Assembly: GCA_903835325.1 (NCBI GenBank)
Contig: CAILMU010000131.1
Location: 1 to 8,151 of the forward strand
Direction: 5' to 3'
Source of the DNA: an uncultured Microcaldota archaeon
GTDB taxonomy: Archaea; Micrarchaeota; Micrarchaeia; Anstonellales; Bilamarchaeaceae
Length of the DNA stretch: 8,151 nt
Made by a program: the position numbers and the translations under genes. Shown here piece after piece: positions 1-6,208 of the stretch (within the stretch, counting starts at the first letter, position 1; the number at the start of each line of letters is the position of its first letter). The notes beneath the pieces were generated by a model, which did not search any database, had not been told where the DNA came from, and was given only the letters and a program-made list of their open reading frames with translations.

Positions 1-317
1 GGCCCGAGGCCGTCTGTAAGCTCTTTGACCAGGTCGGACATGTGCGTGGAATCGATGGCCTGGGGGTCGTCGATCACATAGACCGTCTTCGAGGGCTCGC
101 CCTGGTAGGCGATGAGGGTGAGATTGCCTTTCCCGTTGTACTTCACCGTCGCATAGCCGAATGTCCCGGCTGAGCCGAACCCCTGGATCGAAAAGGATGT
201 CGAATTGGCTGCCAGCTCGTTGGGGGACGGGGTGGCGATCAGCACGTAGAAGAATGCGCCGGCGAGAATGAAGAGGATTATACCGAGCACTCCGATGAAT
301 ATATGGGAAAGTTTCAT
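1..317 (-). CDS. Exported protein with N-terminal membrane anchor (partial)
   Basis: The 5' end of this gene is inside the window and its 3' end is cut off by the left edge; 105 codons are visible. Translation starts MKLSHIFIGVLGIILF. A single hydrophobic segment at about residues 6-28 should be a signal anchor or uncleaved signal peptide. It is followed by a polar, Ser/Gly/Asn-rich part (about 35-70) that looks extracytoplasmic. No catalytic motif or recognisable domain is visible, so the function is unknown. The start is well supported because the ATG overlaps the pheS stop as ATGA, a typical translational coupling, with a GAGG-like ribosome binding site inside the pheS 3' end. It is therefore the third gene of a minus-strand operon that begins at 2517. 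The coding call is safe; any role is not. Confidence 0.8.
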   Translation of the reverse strand, partial: MKLSHIFIGVLGIILFILAGAFFYVLIATPSPNELAANSTSFSIQGFGSAGTFGYATVKYNGKGNLTLIAYQGEPSKTVYVIDDPQAIDSTHMSDLVKELTDGLG

Positions 318-1687
318 GGGTCCAGCCTCGCTTCCTTCAGGAACTCCACATCATTGCGGTAGAATGTGCGGATATCATCGAGCTCCAGCATGAGCATGAG
401 GGGCCGCTCAAGGGACAGGCCCCAGGCAAGGACAGGGCAGTCGCAGCCAAGAGGGCCGCTGACTTCAGGCCTGAAGATGCCTCCGCCCCCGAGCTCGAGC
501 CATTGCTTCCTCGGTTCATAATAGACCTCTATCTCCAGGCTCGGCTCGGTGTACGGGAAGAAGCTCGGCCGGAAGCGGATGTCCTTGAATCCGAGTTTCC
601 CGTAGAACTCCTTGAGTATGCCGAGGAGATCGGTGAATGTGGCGCCCTCCCATGCTATGATGCCTTCGACCTGGTGGAATTCGGCCAGGTGCTTGTAATC
701 GGTCGCTTCGTTCCTGAACACCCTGCCGATTGCGAAGAATTTCCTGGGCTTCTTGCAATCGTTGGATGAAAGCGTCCGGGCAGATAGGCAGGTCGTATGG
801 GTGCGGAGCACACGTTTCGATGCCTCGAGGGGGTCCCAGCCGTATTTCCATCCATCCTCATGCGCTTTCTTCACCCGGGCGACAAGCGTCTTGTCGGCTG
901 GAAGCGGGGATTTGCCTTCGAGGTAGAATGTGTCGGCGAGCTCCCGCGCTGGATGGTTCTGCGGCTGGAACAGCGCATCGAAATTCCAGAAGGAGCTCTC
1001 TATGATGGAGCCGTCCATCTCCTGGAAGCCGAGCTCGCTCATTATCGTCTTCATGCGTTTCGTCAGGCGCGTTATCGGGTGGCTCTTGCCCAGGTTCGCA
1101 TCGGCCGATGGCACGGAGACGTCGAATGCGCCGGCTCTGAGCAGGGCGGCGTCTATTGGTTTTCCGGTGTATTCTATCGTGATTGCGCGCACGGTCTTGC
1201 GCTCTAGCAGGTGGCGCTCGTAGAGCTGCTCGAGGAGCACGGCATCATCGCATGAGCCGCTCTTATCAATCTGATCGAACGCACGGATCATGCCGGATAT
1301 CGCGGAATCCACCTCGGATTTCTGCTTCCTGGGCGAGAGCCTGCCCCCTTCCTCCACAGCCACGAAGCCGAGCAGCTTGGCCCATCTTATCCCCACGGAT
1401 TTCTCCTCCGGGGAGAGGGAAGCGACAGAGCGGGTGGAATCCTGTTGCGACTTCTCGAACACCGAATATTCAGGGAAACCGATCTTCCGATATCTCCTGA
1501 ATTCCTCTGTGGGGATGCACTTAGCTGTCTCGGATACATCTGTCTTGATATAGCCGGATGATTTCAGGGCTTCCAGTATCCTGCGGAGGCTGTCCTCGTT
1601 CATGCCCGACTGCTCGGCAAGAGCCTGGAAAGGCATCCTTTTTTTGGATGCGATTATGCCGAGTATCTGGTCTTCTCCCTTGTACAT
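314..1687 (-). CDS. pheS: Phenylalanyl-tRNA synthetase alpha subunit, archaeal type
   Basis: This is the catalytic alpha chain of the heterotetrameric (alpha-beta)2 enzyme that charges tRNA-Phe with phenylalanine using ATP in the cytoplasm. It has 457 residues, complete and near the usual archaeal size. Residues 1-115 form winged-helix-like modules typical of archaeal/eukaryotic alpha chains. Class II motif 1 begins at HPITRL (203-208). The family signature NHPARELADTFYL is at 244-256. Motif 2 is around FRNEATDYKHLAEFHQVEG (324-342), and motif 3 is GLSLERPLMLM (423-433). The start was set at the ATG at 1687, which shares its A with the upstream stop (TGATG). The TTG one codon earlier lies over that stop codon and is less likely. 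No pheT is visible: the neighbours on both sides encode exported or membrane proteins, so the beta chain must be further left or elsewhere. It has no promoter of its own that I can see and should depend on the 2517 operon promoter. Confidence 0.97.
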   Translation of the reverse strand: MYKGEDQILGIIASKKRMPFQALAEQSGMNEDSLRRILEALKSSGYIKTDVSETAKCIPTEEFRRYRKIGFPEYSVFEKSQQDSTRSVASLSPEEKSVGIRWAKLLGFVAVEEGGRLSPRKQKSEVDSAISGMIRAFDQIDKSGSCDDAVLLEQLYERHLLERKTVRAITIEYTGKPIDAALLRAGAFDVSVPSADANLGKSHPITRLTKRMKTIMSELGFQEMDGSIIESSFWNFDALFQPQNHPARELADTFYLEGKSPLPADKTLVARVKKAHEDGWKYGWDPLEASKRVLRTHTTCLSARTLSSNDCKKPRKFFAIGRVFRNEATDYKHLAEFHQVEGIIAWEGATFTDLLGILKEFYGKLGFKDIRFRPSFFPYTEPSLEIEVYYEPRKQWLELGGGGIFRPEVSGPLGCDCPVLAWGLSLERPLMLMLELDDIRTFYRNDVEFLKEARLDP

Positions 1688-2517
1688 CAATCCTCGCCCC
1701 TTCTTTTCGATATCGTGATGTATACGTATGAGCCTATGATGATGATAAACAGTGCGGCTATCGCGATGCCGTCAGGCCCGGTCATCGCCTTGTATGCGTT
1801 GTTCGTGATGCTGGTGAAGAAATCCGTGACCTCCTTGTCTATCCCTTCCTCCATATCGAAGACAAGTGAGAATTTCACCAGGACGATGTCGTTCCAGGAC
1901 AGCTGGTCCACGTGCGTCGGGAGCAGGAGGCTGACATCGCTCGGCTGCGGATTCAGGTCAAGGACAGTGCTGTCCTGCGGAAGCACGATTATCAGGTGCT
2001 CCTTGTCATCCAGGATGGTGTTGCCGTCCGCTGTCGTGGTGAAGGAAAGGGCGGAGGGGTTCAAAGTGTAGCGTTTCGTGCGCGGCTTGTACGGATTGAT
2101 GTTGAAGATGCCCGTTCCCGGGATTGGGGTCAGGACAGAATCGTTCGTATACGACGGATACGCAGTATAATCGAGGATAAGTTCGCCATGGCATATGCCC
2201 TGGATGGGGTTGCATTTCGTCCTTGGTTGAGGCCTGAGCCGGACATCCTGTATCGTCACGGTGCTCGGATTCATGTGGAACTTGACATCTTTGAGGGATG
2301 TGCCTTGGCTCCAGAAGGCGAGATCGTTGTTCGATATCCCGCTGTCATAGACCGATATCGGGTAATCGCCGTACATTATCATCTTTATGCTCTCGTGCAC
2401 CTTCGCGCTCCCGTCGGATTTGATATCGCTCACCGTGACATCGACCTCCTCTATCAGGAAATCGGCGCTCCGCACACAGAGAAACATGAGCAATAGTATG
2501 GCGAGCAGCTTGCGCAT
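1687..2517 (-). CDS. Secreted protein with C-terminal membrane anchor, unknown function
   Basis: A 276-residue protein with a Sec-type signal peptide (MRKLLAILLLMFLCVRSA, residues 1-18). A long extracytoplasmic part follows (about 19-245) that is rich in alternating beta-type sequence. A C-terminal transmembrane segment (about 249-269) ends in the positively charged tail KRRGED, so the topology is type I with the bulk outside the cell. The opening of the mature part (EEVDVTVSDIKSDGSAKVHE, 23-42) resembles the start of bacterial and archaeal DUF2207-like surface domains, but this is a visual resemblance only. Two cysteines, C102 and C109, could form a disulfide. It is the first gene of the operon with pheS, sharing TGATG with it. 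The ATG start is supported by a TATA-like box 30 nt upstream, which implies an almost leaderless mRNA. The function is not recognisable. Confidence 0.85.
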   Translation of the reverse strand: MRKLLAILLLMFLCVRSADFLIEEVDVTVSDIKSDGSAKVHESIKMIMYGDYPISVYDSGISNNDLAFWSQGTSLKDVKFHMNPSTVTIQDVRLRPQPRTKCNPIQGICHGELILDYTAYPSYTNDSVLTPIPGTGIFNINPYKPRTKRYTLNPSALSFTTTADGNTILDDKEHLIIVLPQDSTVLDLNPQPSDVSLLLPTHVDQLSWNDIVLVKFSLVFDMEEGIDKEVTDFFTSITNNAYKAMTGPDGIAIAALFIIIIGSYVYITISKRRGED

Positions 2518-2539
2518 GAAATTGATAATCCACTCAAAC

Positions 2540-2550
2540 TATATAAATAT
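2540..2550 (-). promoter_or_regulatory. TATA-like box of the 2517-pheS operon
   Basis: On the minus strand the sequence ATATTTATATA lies with its TTTATATA core starting 30 nt upstream of the ATG at 2517. This is the spacing expected when transcription starts at or next to the start codon, as in leaderless archaeal genes. No ribosome binding site precedes that ATG, which agrees with a leaderless start. Confidence 0.6.
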
Positions 2551-2589
2551 AGAATATCTCGGTGTAGGGCGGTCCGGGCGATAGGGGAG

Positions 2590-2600
2590 TTTTTTAATTT
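2590..2600 (+). promoter_or_regulatory. TATA-like box of the MarC-family gene
   Basis: TTTTTTAATTT begins 31 nt upstream of the ATG at 2621. The same octamer TTTTTTAA sits 31 nt upstream of the ATG at 6406. The spacing argues for leaderless transcription from 2621 and against the in-frame GTG at 2603, which lies only 13 nt past the first base of the box, ahead of the predicted transcription start. Confidence 0.6.
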
Positions 2601-2620
2601 TCGTGCTGAGAAACTTGGAT

Positions 2621-3208
2621 ATGGACCTCCCGAGCGCAGCGATAACATCATTCATAACCATATTCGCGATAATGGATCCGTTCGCGAGCATCCCCCCGTT
2701 CCTGGCGCTCACGAAGGAGTTGAAGGACGGCGAGATAGATTCGGTCGCGAACAAGGCTGTCCTGATAGCAGGGCTGCTCGCCATCGTATTCACTTTGGCA
2801 GGCCCGCCTCTGCTCAGCGCGCTCTCGATAACCGTGGAAGATTTCAAGATAGCTGGCGGGATAGTCCTTGTGTTGATGGGCCTGGAGAACGTGCTGGATT
2901 TCGCGCTCTCGAACGGGCACAACAAGAAGAGCGGATTGGATTCCGCTGCTGTCCTTATCGCGACTCCCCTGCTCACCGGGCCGGGATTGATGACGAGCCT
3001 GGTGATACTGAACAAGGAATATACGATACTGCCTGTCGCGATATCGCTCGCCGTCGCGCTCGTGATATCGTGGCTTCTGCTCCGGAATGCAGCGAAGGCG
3101 AGGGCGATAGTAGGCGACAGGGTGATACTCGTCTTCTCGAAAGTGATGGGCCTTTTCCTGATAGCGATGGGGATAGCGTTCATAAGGGCCGGGATTTTGG
3201 GGGTCTAG
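2621..3208 (+). CDS. MarC family integral membrane protein
   Basis: A 195-residue, six-segment membrane protein with the hallmarks of the MarC (UPF0056) family. The conserved first segment with an internal DPF is AIMDPFASIPPFLAL (16-30). Next come GGIVLVLMGLENVL (79-92), ATPLLTGPGLMTSLVIL (114-130) and the closing helix VMGLFLIAMGIAFI (175-188). Predicted membrane spans are about 7-30, 45-62, 75-95, 108-130, 137-154 and 172-192, with a short polar loop at 97-107. Length is typical for the family. Its biochemical role is not firmly established: despite the name, a general drug-efflux function is not supported, and transport of small solutes is only a guess. The start at 2621 is preferred over GTG 2603 because of the box at 2590 and because family members begin just before this first helix. 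It diverges from the 2517 operon. Confidence 0.93.
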   Translation: MDLPSAAITSFITIFAIMDPFASIPPFLALTKELKDGEIDSVANKAVLIAGLLAIVFTLAGPPLLSALSITVEDFKIAGGIVLVLMGLENVLDFALSNGHNKKSGLDSAAVLIATPLLTGPGLMTSLVILNKEYTILPVAISLAVALVISWLLLRNAAKARAIVGDRVILVFSKVMGLFLIAMGIAFIRAGILGV

Positions 3209-3222
3209 CTGCCGGGATTAGG

Positions 3223-3232
3223 CATAAAAAAC
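3223..3232 (+). promoter_or_regulatory. TATA-like box of the PurP-family gene, flanked by a direct repeat
   Basis: CATAAAAAAC is centred about 26 nt upstream of the ATG at 3253, which suggests a separate, leaderless transcript despite only 44 nt between the genes. Near-identical 9-10 nt direct repeats, GCCGGGATTA (3211-3220) and GCCGGATTA (3235-3243), lie on either side of the box. They could be a regulator site, although chance cannot be excluded. Confidence 0.55.
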
Positions 3233-3252
3233 AAGCCGGATTAATCTACTCC

Positions 3253-4335
3253 ATGAAGCACACGATTGCTACTATCGGGAGCCACTCGGCGCTCGATGTC
3301 TCCGAAGGGGCCAAACAGGAAGGTTTCAAGACGCTCGTCGTAGCTCAACGCGGAAGGGAGAAGACGTACCTTGGCGCGTACAAGACCAGGAAAAGGAACG
3401 GGCGCGAGATAGGCGTCGTGGACGAAGTGATGCTCGTCGGGAAATTCAACGAGATGGTGGCGAAGCAGGCATTTTTACAGGAGCGCGACTCGATTTTCGT
3501 CCCCAACCGCTCGTTCGCTGTTTATGTCGGGTATAATGCCATCGAGAAGGATTTCAAGGTCCCGGTCTTCGGGAACAAATACCTGCTGAGGGCTGAAGAG
3601 AGGGATGCGCCCAAGAACCAGTTCGACCTGCTTCAAAAAGCGAAGATAAGGACGCCGAAGGTTTTCAAAAGGCCGGAGGATATCGACAGATTGGCGATAG
3701 TCAAAGTGAGCGAAGCCAAACGCACCTACGAGCGGGCGTTCTTCGTTGCTGACAGCTACGAGGAGTACAAGGCGCGCGGGGAGGAACTGGTGCGAAGCGG
3801 AAAGACGACCCCCGAACAATTATCGAAAGCGAAAATCGAGGAGTATATAGTCGGCGCGCAGTTCAATTTGAACTTCTTCTACTCGCCCATCAACCAGGAG
3901 CTGGAATTGCTCGGGGTAGATACGAGGAGGCAGACGAACCTGGATGGGTACCTGAGGATGCCTGCTGACATCCAGCTGGAGCTTCTGAAGAAAACGCAAC
4001 CGTCCACCATAGAAGTCGGGCATATCGCGTGCACGCTGCGGGAGTCGCTTCTCGAGCAGGTGTTCGATATCGGAGAGAGGTTTGTCGGTGCCACGCAGAA
4101 GGAGTACAAGAATGGTTTGATAGGCCCCTTCGCGCTCCAAGGGGCATTCGTGGAGGAGGGGAAAGAGGAGTTCGTCTGCTTCGACGTCTCGCTCAGGATG
4201 CCAGGCTCTCCCGGGACAAGGTTCACGCCGTACTCGGACTATCTTTTCAGGGAAAGCGTCAGCTTCGGGCGACGGATAGCGATAGAAGTCAAGGATGCTG
4301 AGAAGCAGAAGAGGCTAGAGGATATCACTACCTGA
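3253..4335 (+). CDS. purP: PurP-family ATP-grasp ligase (formate-AICAR ligase family), divergent subgroup
   Basis: A complete 360-residue protein of the PurP family. Canonical members are archaeal purine enzymes that make FAICAR from AICAR, formate and ATP. Family features, in order, are: N-terminal substrate domain opening with ATIGSHSALDVSEGAK (6-21); VFGNKYLLRAEER (105-117); EEYIVGAQFNLNFFYS (196-211); DTRRQTNLDGYLRMPA (223-238); and IGPFALQ (290-296). Two segments differ from the canonical enzymes as I remember them. The Gly-rich ATP loop (GARGGRGYF-like) is replaced by SEAKRTYERAFF (153-164). The SARxxxGTN-type segment after the acidic residue is FDVSLRMPGSPGTRF (310-324). Family membership is secure; FAICAR synthetase activity is not, and this may be a paralogous ligase. 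It has its own TATA-like box and converges with the 4379-5329 gene. No other purine gene is in view. Confidence 0.88.
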   Translation: MKHTIATIGSHSALDVSEGAKQEGFKTLVVAQRGREKTYLGAYKTRKRNGREIGVVDEVMLVGKFNEMVAKQAFLQERDSIFVPNRSFAVYVGYNAIEKDFKVPVFGNKYLLRAEERDAPKNQFDLLQKAKIRTPKVFKRPEDIDRLAIVKVSEAKRTYERAFFVADSYEEYKARGEELVRSGKTTPEQLSKAKIEEYIVGAQFNLNFFYSPINQELELLGVDTRRQTNLDGYLRMPADIQLELLKKTQPSTIEVGHIACTLRESLLEQVFDIGERFVGATQKEYKNGLIGPFALQGAFVEEGKEEFVCFDVSLRMPGSPGTRFTPYSDYLFRESVSFGRRIAIEVKDAEKQKRLEDITT

Positions 4336-4358
4336 TATTGTTCCGGCTCCTCTCTATG

Positions 4359-4373
4359 GGTTTCTGAAAAACC
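4359..4373. terminator. Weak hairpin between convergent genes
   Basis: GGTTTCTGAAAAACC can fold as a 5-bp stem (GGTTT/AAACC) with a 5-nt loop. It sits in the 43-bp gap between two convergent stop codons. On the minus strand it also supplies a run of five T residues just after the 4379 stop. It is a plausible termination site for one or both genes, but the stem is short. Confidence 0.3.
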
Positions 4374-4378
4374 AAGAG

Positions 4379-5329
4379 TCATTCGTTTTCCTTCTTTGCG
4401 AGCATAGATGCGGCGTTCTTGATATCGGATGGGCAATCATCGAAGCCGTTTTGCGCATTCACGGCTTTCGCTGCGCTCCTGCTGACAAGATGATCCTGGC
4501 TGTTCAACAGCTTCCTGAGCGCTTGCCAATCCATCTGGTTGATGCGATGTCCGGCCAGGTGCTCGACAAGAATCGCGCGCGCAGGGGCATCAACGCCGTT
4601 TATCACTTCGATTTCCCTGCCATCGTTGCCTTCGCTTCTGACTATTGCCCGTGTCAGGGCCAGGCGCGACAGCGTTGGTATGACAGCGGAGATGTCCCTC
4701 CTGAACACGACCGCGTTATGGATGAACGCATCCTGGCTTTCGCTCATTGTGTGGGAAGCCTCGATATCAGAAAGCATGAACCTCAATGTATCTTCGAGGA
4801 CTGGCTTATCCACGATGGGGGCGTACGAAATGAAAGAAGCCATGGCCGCCTTGCGCTTGATTTCATCGCCGGATTTCAATAAATCCGATAATGCACTCCA
4901 CTGGCCTTTTTTGGAATAGGCTTCGGCAAGGATATCCGATGCAGGAGCGCGCAAATCCTTTACCTCGCCATCCGAGAGCTCCCTGATTCCGATCATGCAG
5001 TCTTCAGGAGGCGCCTTGCCGCTCAGGCTAAGCGTTGTGTACAGGTTATCGAGGGCGTTCAATTTCATATCTAGAGGATTCCCATCGTTTCGCGCGGCAT
5101 AGAGCAGAATGCGGTAATGTTCGTCGTATCGATTTACCTTGTTGCCGCTATCCTGCGCAAGAGCCGGGTGATGGATGAAAGGCTGCGGGGATTTCCGGTT
5201 ATGATGACTGGGCTCTATCTTGCAACATGAGATGATGGTTGTGGCGGCCAGAGCTGCGACAGCGAATGCGCGGGTCGCTCGGGCGATGGCCCCTTTTTGG
5301 GCAGGGGGATTCCTGATTGTGCGTTCCAT
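4379..5329 (-). CDS. Predicted lipoprotein with HEAT-like helical repeats, unknown function
   Basis: A 316-residue protein. A basic, fairly long N-region is followed by the hydrophobic stretch RAFAVAALAATTIISCC (20-36). IISC at 32-35 fits a relaxed lipobox with C35 as a possible lipidation site. A low-complexity His/Pro/Ser linker (about 40-62) leads into an all-helical domain (about 66-312). There, pairs of helices such as LRAPASDILAEAYSKKGQW (126-144), SALSDLLKSGDEIKRKAAMA (145-164) and WQALRKLLNSQDHLVSRSAA (268-287) have the spacing of HEAT or armadillo-type repeats. Such domains usually bind proteins; no enzyme motif is visible. The ATG at 5329 is supported by TTTTTAAA starting exactly 31 nt upstream. 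It appears to be a single-gene unit, with a T-rich stretch just before its promoter that would end transcription of the ACT gene. Surface location is inferred. Confidence 0.82.
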   Translation of the reverse strand: MERTIRNPPAQKGAIARATRAFAVAALAATTIISCCKIEPSHHNRKSPQPFIHHPALAQDSGNKVNRYDEHYRILLYAARNDGNPLDMKLNALDNLYTTLSLSGKAPPEDCMIGIRELSDGEVKDLRAPASDILAEAYSKKGQWSALSDLLKSGDEIKRKAAMASFISYAPIVDKPVLEDTLRFMLSDIEASHTMSESQDAFIHNAVVFRRDISAVIPTLSRLALTRAIVRSEGNDGREIEVINGVDAPARAILVEHLAGHRINQMDWQALRKLLNSQDHLVSRSAAKAVNAQNGFDDCPSDIKNAASMLAKKENE

Positions 5330-5352
5330 GTTTTTATTAATGTATATTTGTG

Positions 5353-5360
5353 TTTAAAAA
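5353..5360 (-). promoter_or_regulatory. TATA-like box of the HEAT-like lipoprotein gene
   Basis: TTTTTAAA on the minus strand begins 31 nt upstream of the ATG at 5329, the same distance as the boxes before 2621 and 6406. An adjacent TATAT at 5361-5364 extends the A/T tract. No ribosome binding site precedes the ATG, consistent with a leaderless mRNA. Confidence 0.6.
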
Positions 5361-5367
5361 TATAGTC

Positions 5368-5400
5368 AAAACAAAAAAACCCAAGGAAAAACAGGAAAAA
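5368..5400 (-). terminator. Oligo-T terminator of the ACT gene unit
   Basis: Read on the minus strand, four T runs (5, 5, 7 and 4 long) follow each other within 33 nt, about 40-70 nt past the ACT-gene stop and before the next minus-strand promoter. Archaeal RNA polymerase terminates at oligo-T tracts without needing a hairpin, so this is the natural end of the 6168-5438 unit. I see no strong stem in front of it. Confidence 0.55.
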
Positions 5401-5437
5401 CGCTCGCACCGAGGTCAGACTTCGCCTGTCTTCTCGT

Positions 5438-5839
5438 TCATATCGGCGCAGCGTTCACCAATAAAAAAGCGCTCAGCATCCGGCAAGCCTTCCTGGGCTT
5501 GTCAACGTTGAGGGCGAAGATGCCTTCCACAGCATCGGATGACAGAGATGACATCTCTTTGACCATCACCTTCTCGCCGGCCAGCATCTCGGTTATCTGG
5601 TCCATGCCGTTTGCCGGCACCTTGACCACGATGGCCTCCGGATCCGCCGTGCGGTACCCGTTCTGGCTGAGTATCTCCGATGTCTTCCTGGGATCCTTGA
5701 CCTCCAGGGAAATGACAGCCTTGCCGCCGACGACCTCGGCGACGATGCCTTCGATATTGACGCTGGATTTTCCGAGGATATACGAGATATCGGCAAGCAA
5801 GCCGACGCGGTCTTCGGAAACTATCGTCACTGACTTCAT
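5438..5839 (-). CDS. Stand-alone protein with two ACT domains
   Basis: A 133-residue protein made of two tandem ACT modules, small folds that bind amino acids or similar ligands at dimer interfaces. The first (about 1-65) shows the classic start VTIVSEDRVGLLADISYIL (4-22), with the D-R-x-G-L turn, then VNIEGIVAEVVGGKAVISLEV (27-47). The second (about 68-133) runs from AIVVKVP to VEGIFALNVDKPRKACRML (104-122). Its ligand loop is ANGMDQIT instead of the usual PGxLxxIT type, so it may not bind ligand. There is no catalytic domain, so a sensor or regulatory subunit is likely. The ATG at 5839 has a good ribosome binding site AAGGTGAT, and the gene follows the 103-aa gene by 17 nt. The reading frame may continue past the 5438 stop through a T_TTT_TTA slippery site at 5468-5462 (see findings); in the -1 frame the next stop is at 5415. 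Confidence 0.9.
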   Translation of the reverse strand: MKSVTIVSEDRVGLLADISYILGKSSVNIEGIVAEVVGGKAVISLEVKDPRKTSEILSQNGYRTADPEAIVVKVPANGMDQITEMLAGEKVMVKEMSSLSSDAVEGIFALNVDKPRKACRMLSAFLLVNAAPI

Positions 5840-5843
5840 TCAA

Positions 5844-5851
5844 ATCACCTT
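5844..5851 (-). promoter_or_regulatory. Ribosome binding site of the ACT gene
   Basis: AAGGTGAT on the minus strand ends 4 nt before the ATG at 5839. It matches the GGAGGTGATCC complement of the 16S rRNA tail over seven positions (AGGTGAT) and fixes this start. It shows that internal operon genes use Shine-Dalgarno initiation, unlike the first genes of units here. Confidence 0.7.
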
Positions 5852-5856
5852 CATGA

Positions 5857-6168
5857 TCATAATATTTCCATCAGCTCCATGCTGATGCCGTCCAGGGCGG
5901 CGAATGCGCTCGAGCTTTCTTCGATACTGCTCATGCACATCCTCACCCTGGCCCTCGAGAGGGTCTTGAGGACCCGCACCTTCTCGGCCGTTTTCAGCGG
6001 AAGGCTGTTGCAGAGGATGAATTCCTTCAGGGAAAGAGCGGTATCCACAACGTCCTTGATGCCCGAGGCATCATCGAAGAGAAGCGCAGATTCCAGCTCC
6101 GTCGCAAGCGCCAGGAATCTCCTCCGGCTTTTCCTTCCGACTGAATGCTTTGGAACCGACATAACCAT
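5857..6168 (-). CDS. Small helical protein of unknown function
   Basis: A 103-residue ORF with no recognised family. The N-terminus is basic (KHSVGRKSRRRF, 7-18). The rest is predicted alpha-helical, with amphipathic stretches such as LALATELESALLFDD (19-33) and AEKVRVLKTLSRARVRMCM (61-79), and an acidic C-terminus. There is no signal peptide, membrane span or metal-binding motif (three scattered cysteines or fewer). A basic arm plus helices would allow nucleic-acid binding, but nothing proves it. It is the first gene of a two-gene unit with the ACT protein, so a link to ACT sensing is possible. Start codons ATG 6168 and ATG 6162 are both possible. I took 6168, which is 3 nt past a G-rich AGGGGG stretch and about 9 nt after the predicted transcription start. 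Confidence 0.65.
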   Translation of the reverse strand: MVMSVPKHSVGRKSRRRFLALATELESALLFDDASGIKDVVDTALSLKEFILCNSLPLKTAEKVRVLKTLSRARVRMCMSSIEESSSAFAALDGISMELMEIL

Positions 6169-6197
6169 CCCCCTGCTTGAAAATAGTATGTTTGACC

Positions 6198-6208
6198 TTA
6201 TATTTATA
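6198..6208 (-). promoter_or_regulatory. TATA box of the 103-aa/ACT unit
   Basis: TATAAATATAA on the minus strand is the strongest TATA match in the window. It begins 40 nt upstream of the ATG at 6168, about 9 nt further out than the other boxes. The mRNA should therefore carry a short leader of roughly 9-10 nt that includes the AGGGGG stretch. Arms ATAGTAT (6183-6189) and ATACTAT (6220-6226) form an inverted repeat around it. Confidence 0.6.

Noticed and set aside
1688..1690. TTG at 1690 as the pheS start
   Set aside because: It lies over the upstream stop codon; the ATG at 1687 in the TGATG overlap is the ordinary coupled start.
1912..2496. A 194-codon plus-strand frame opposite the secreted protein gene
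   Set aside because: The minus-strand product has a signal peptide, a C-terminal anchor, a promoter and coupled neighbours. The antisense frame has none of these.
2603..2620. GTG at 2603 as the MarC-family start
   Set aside because: The GTG lies only 13 nt past the first base of the T-rich box and ahead of the predicted transcription start, while ATG 2621 has the spacing seen for other genes.
2539..3183. A 214-codon minus-strand frame opposite the MarC-family gene
   Set aside because: The plus strand encodes a recognisable MarC protein. The antisense frame is Ser/Thr/Arg-rich with no motif and overlaps the divergent promoter region.
3070..3252. Upstream extension of the PurP-family frame into marC
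   Set aside because: It would overlap the MarC gene by over 130 nt. Family members begin at the MKHTIATIGSHS region, and a TATA-like box sits right before ATG 3253.
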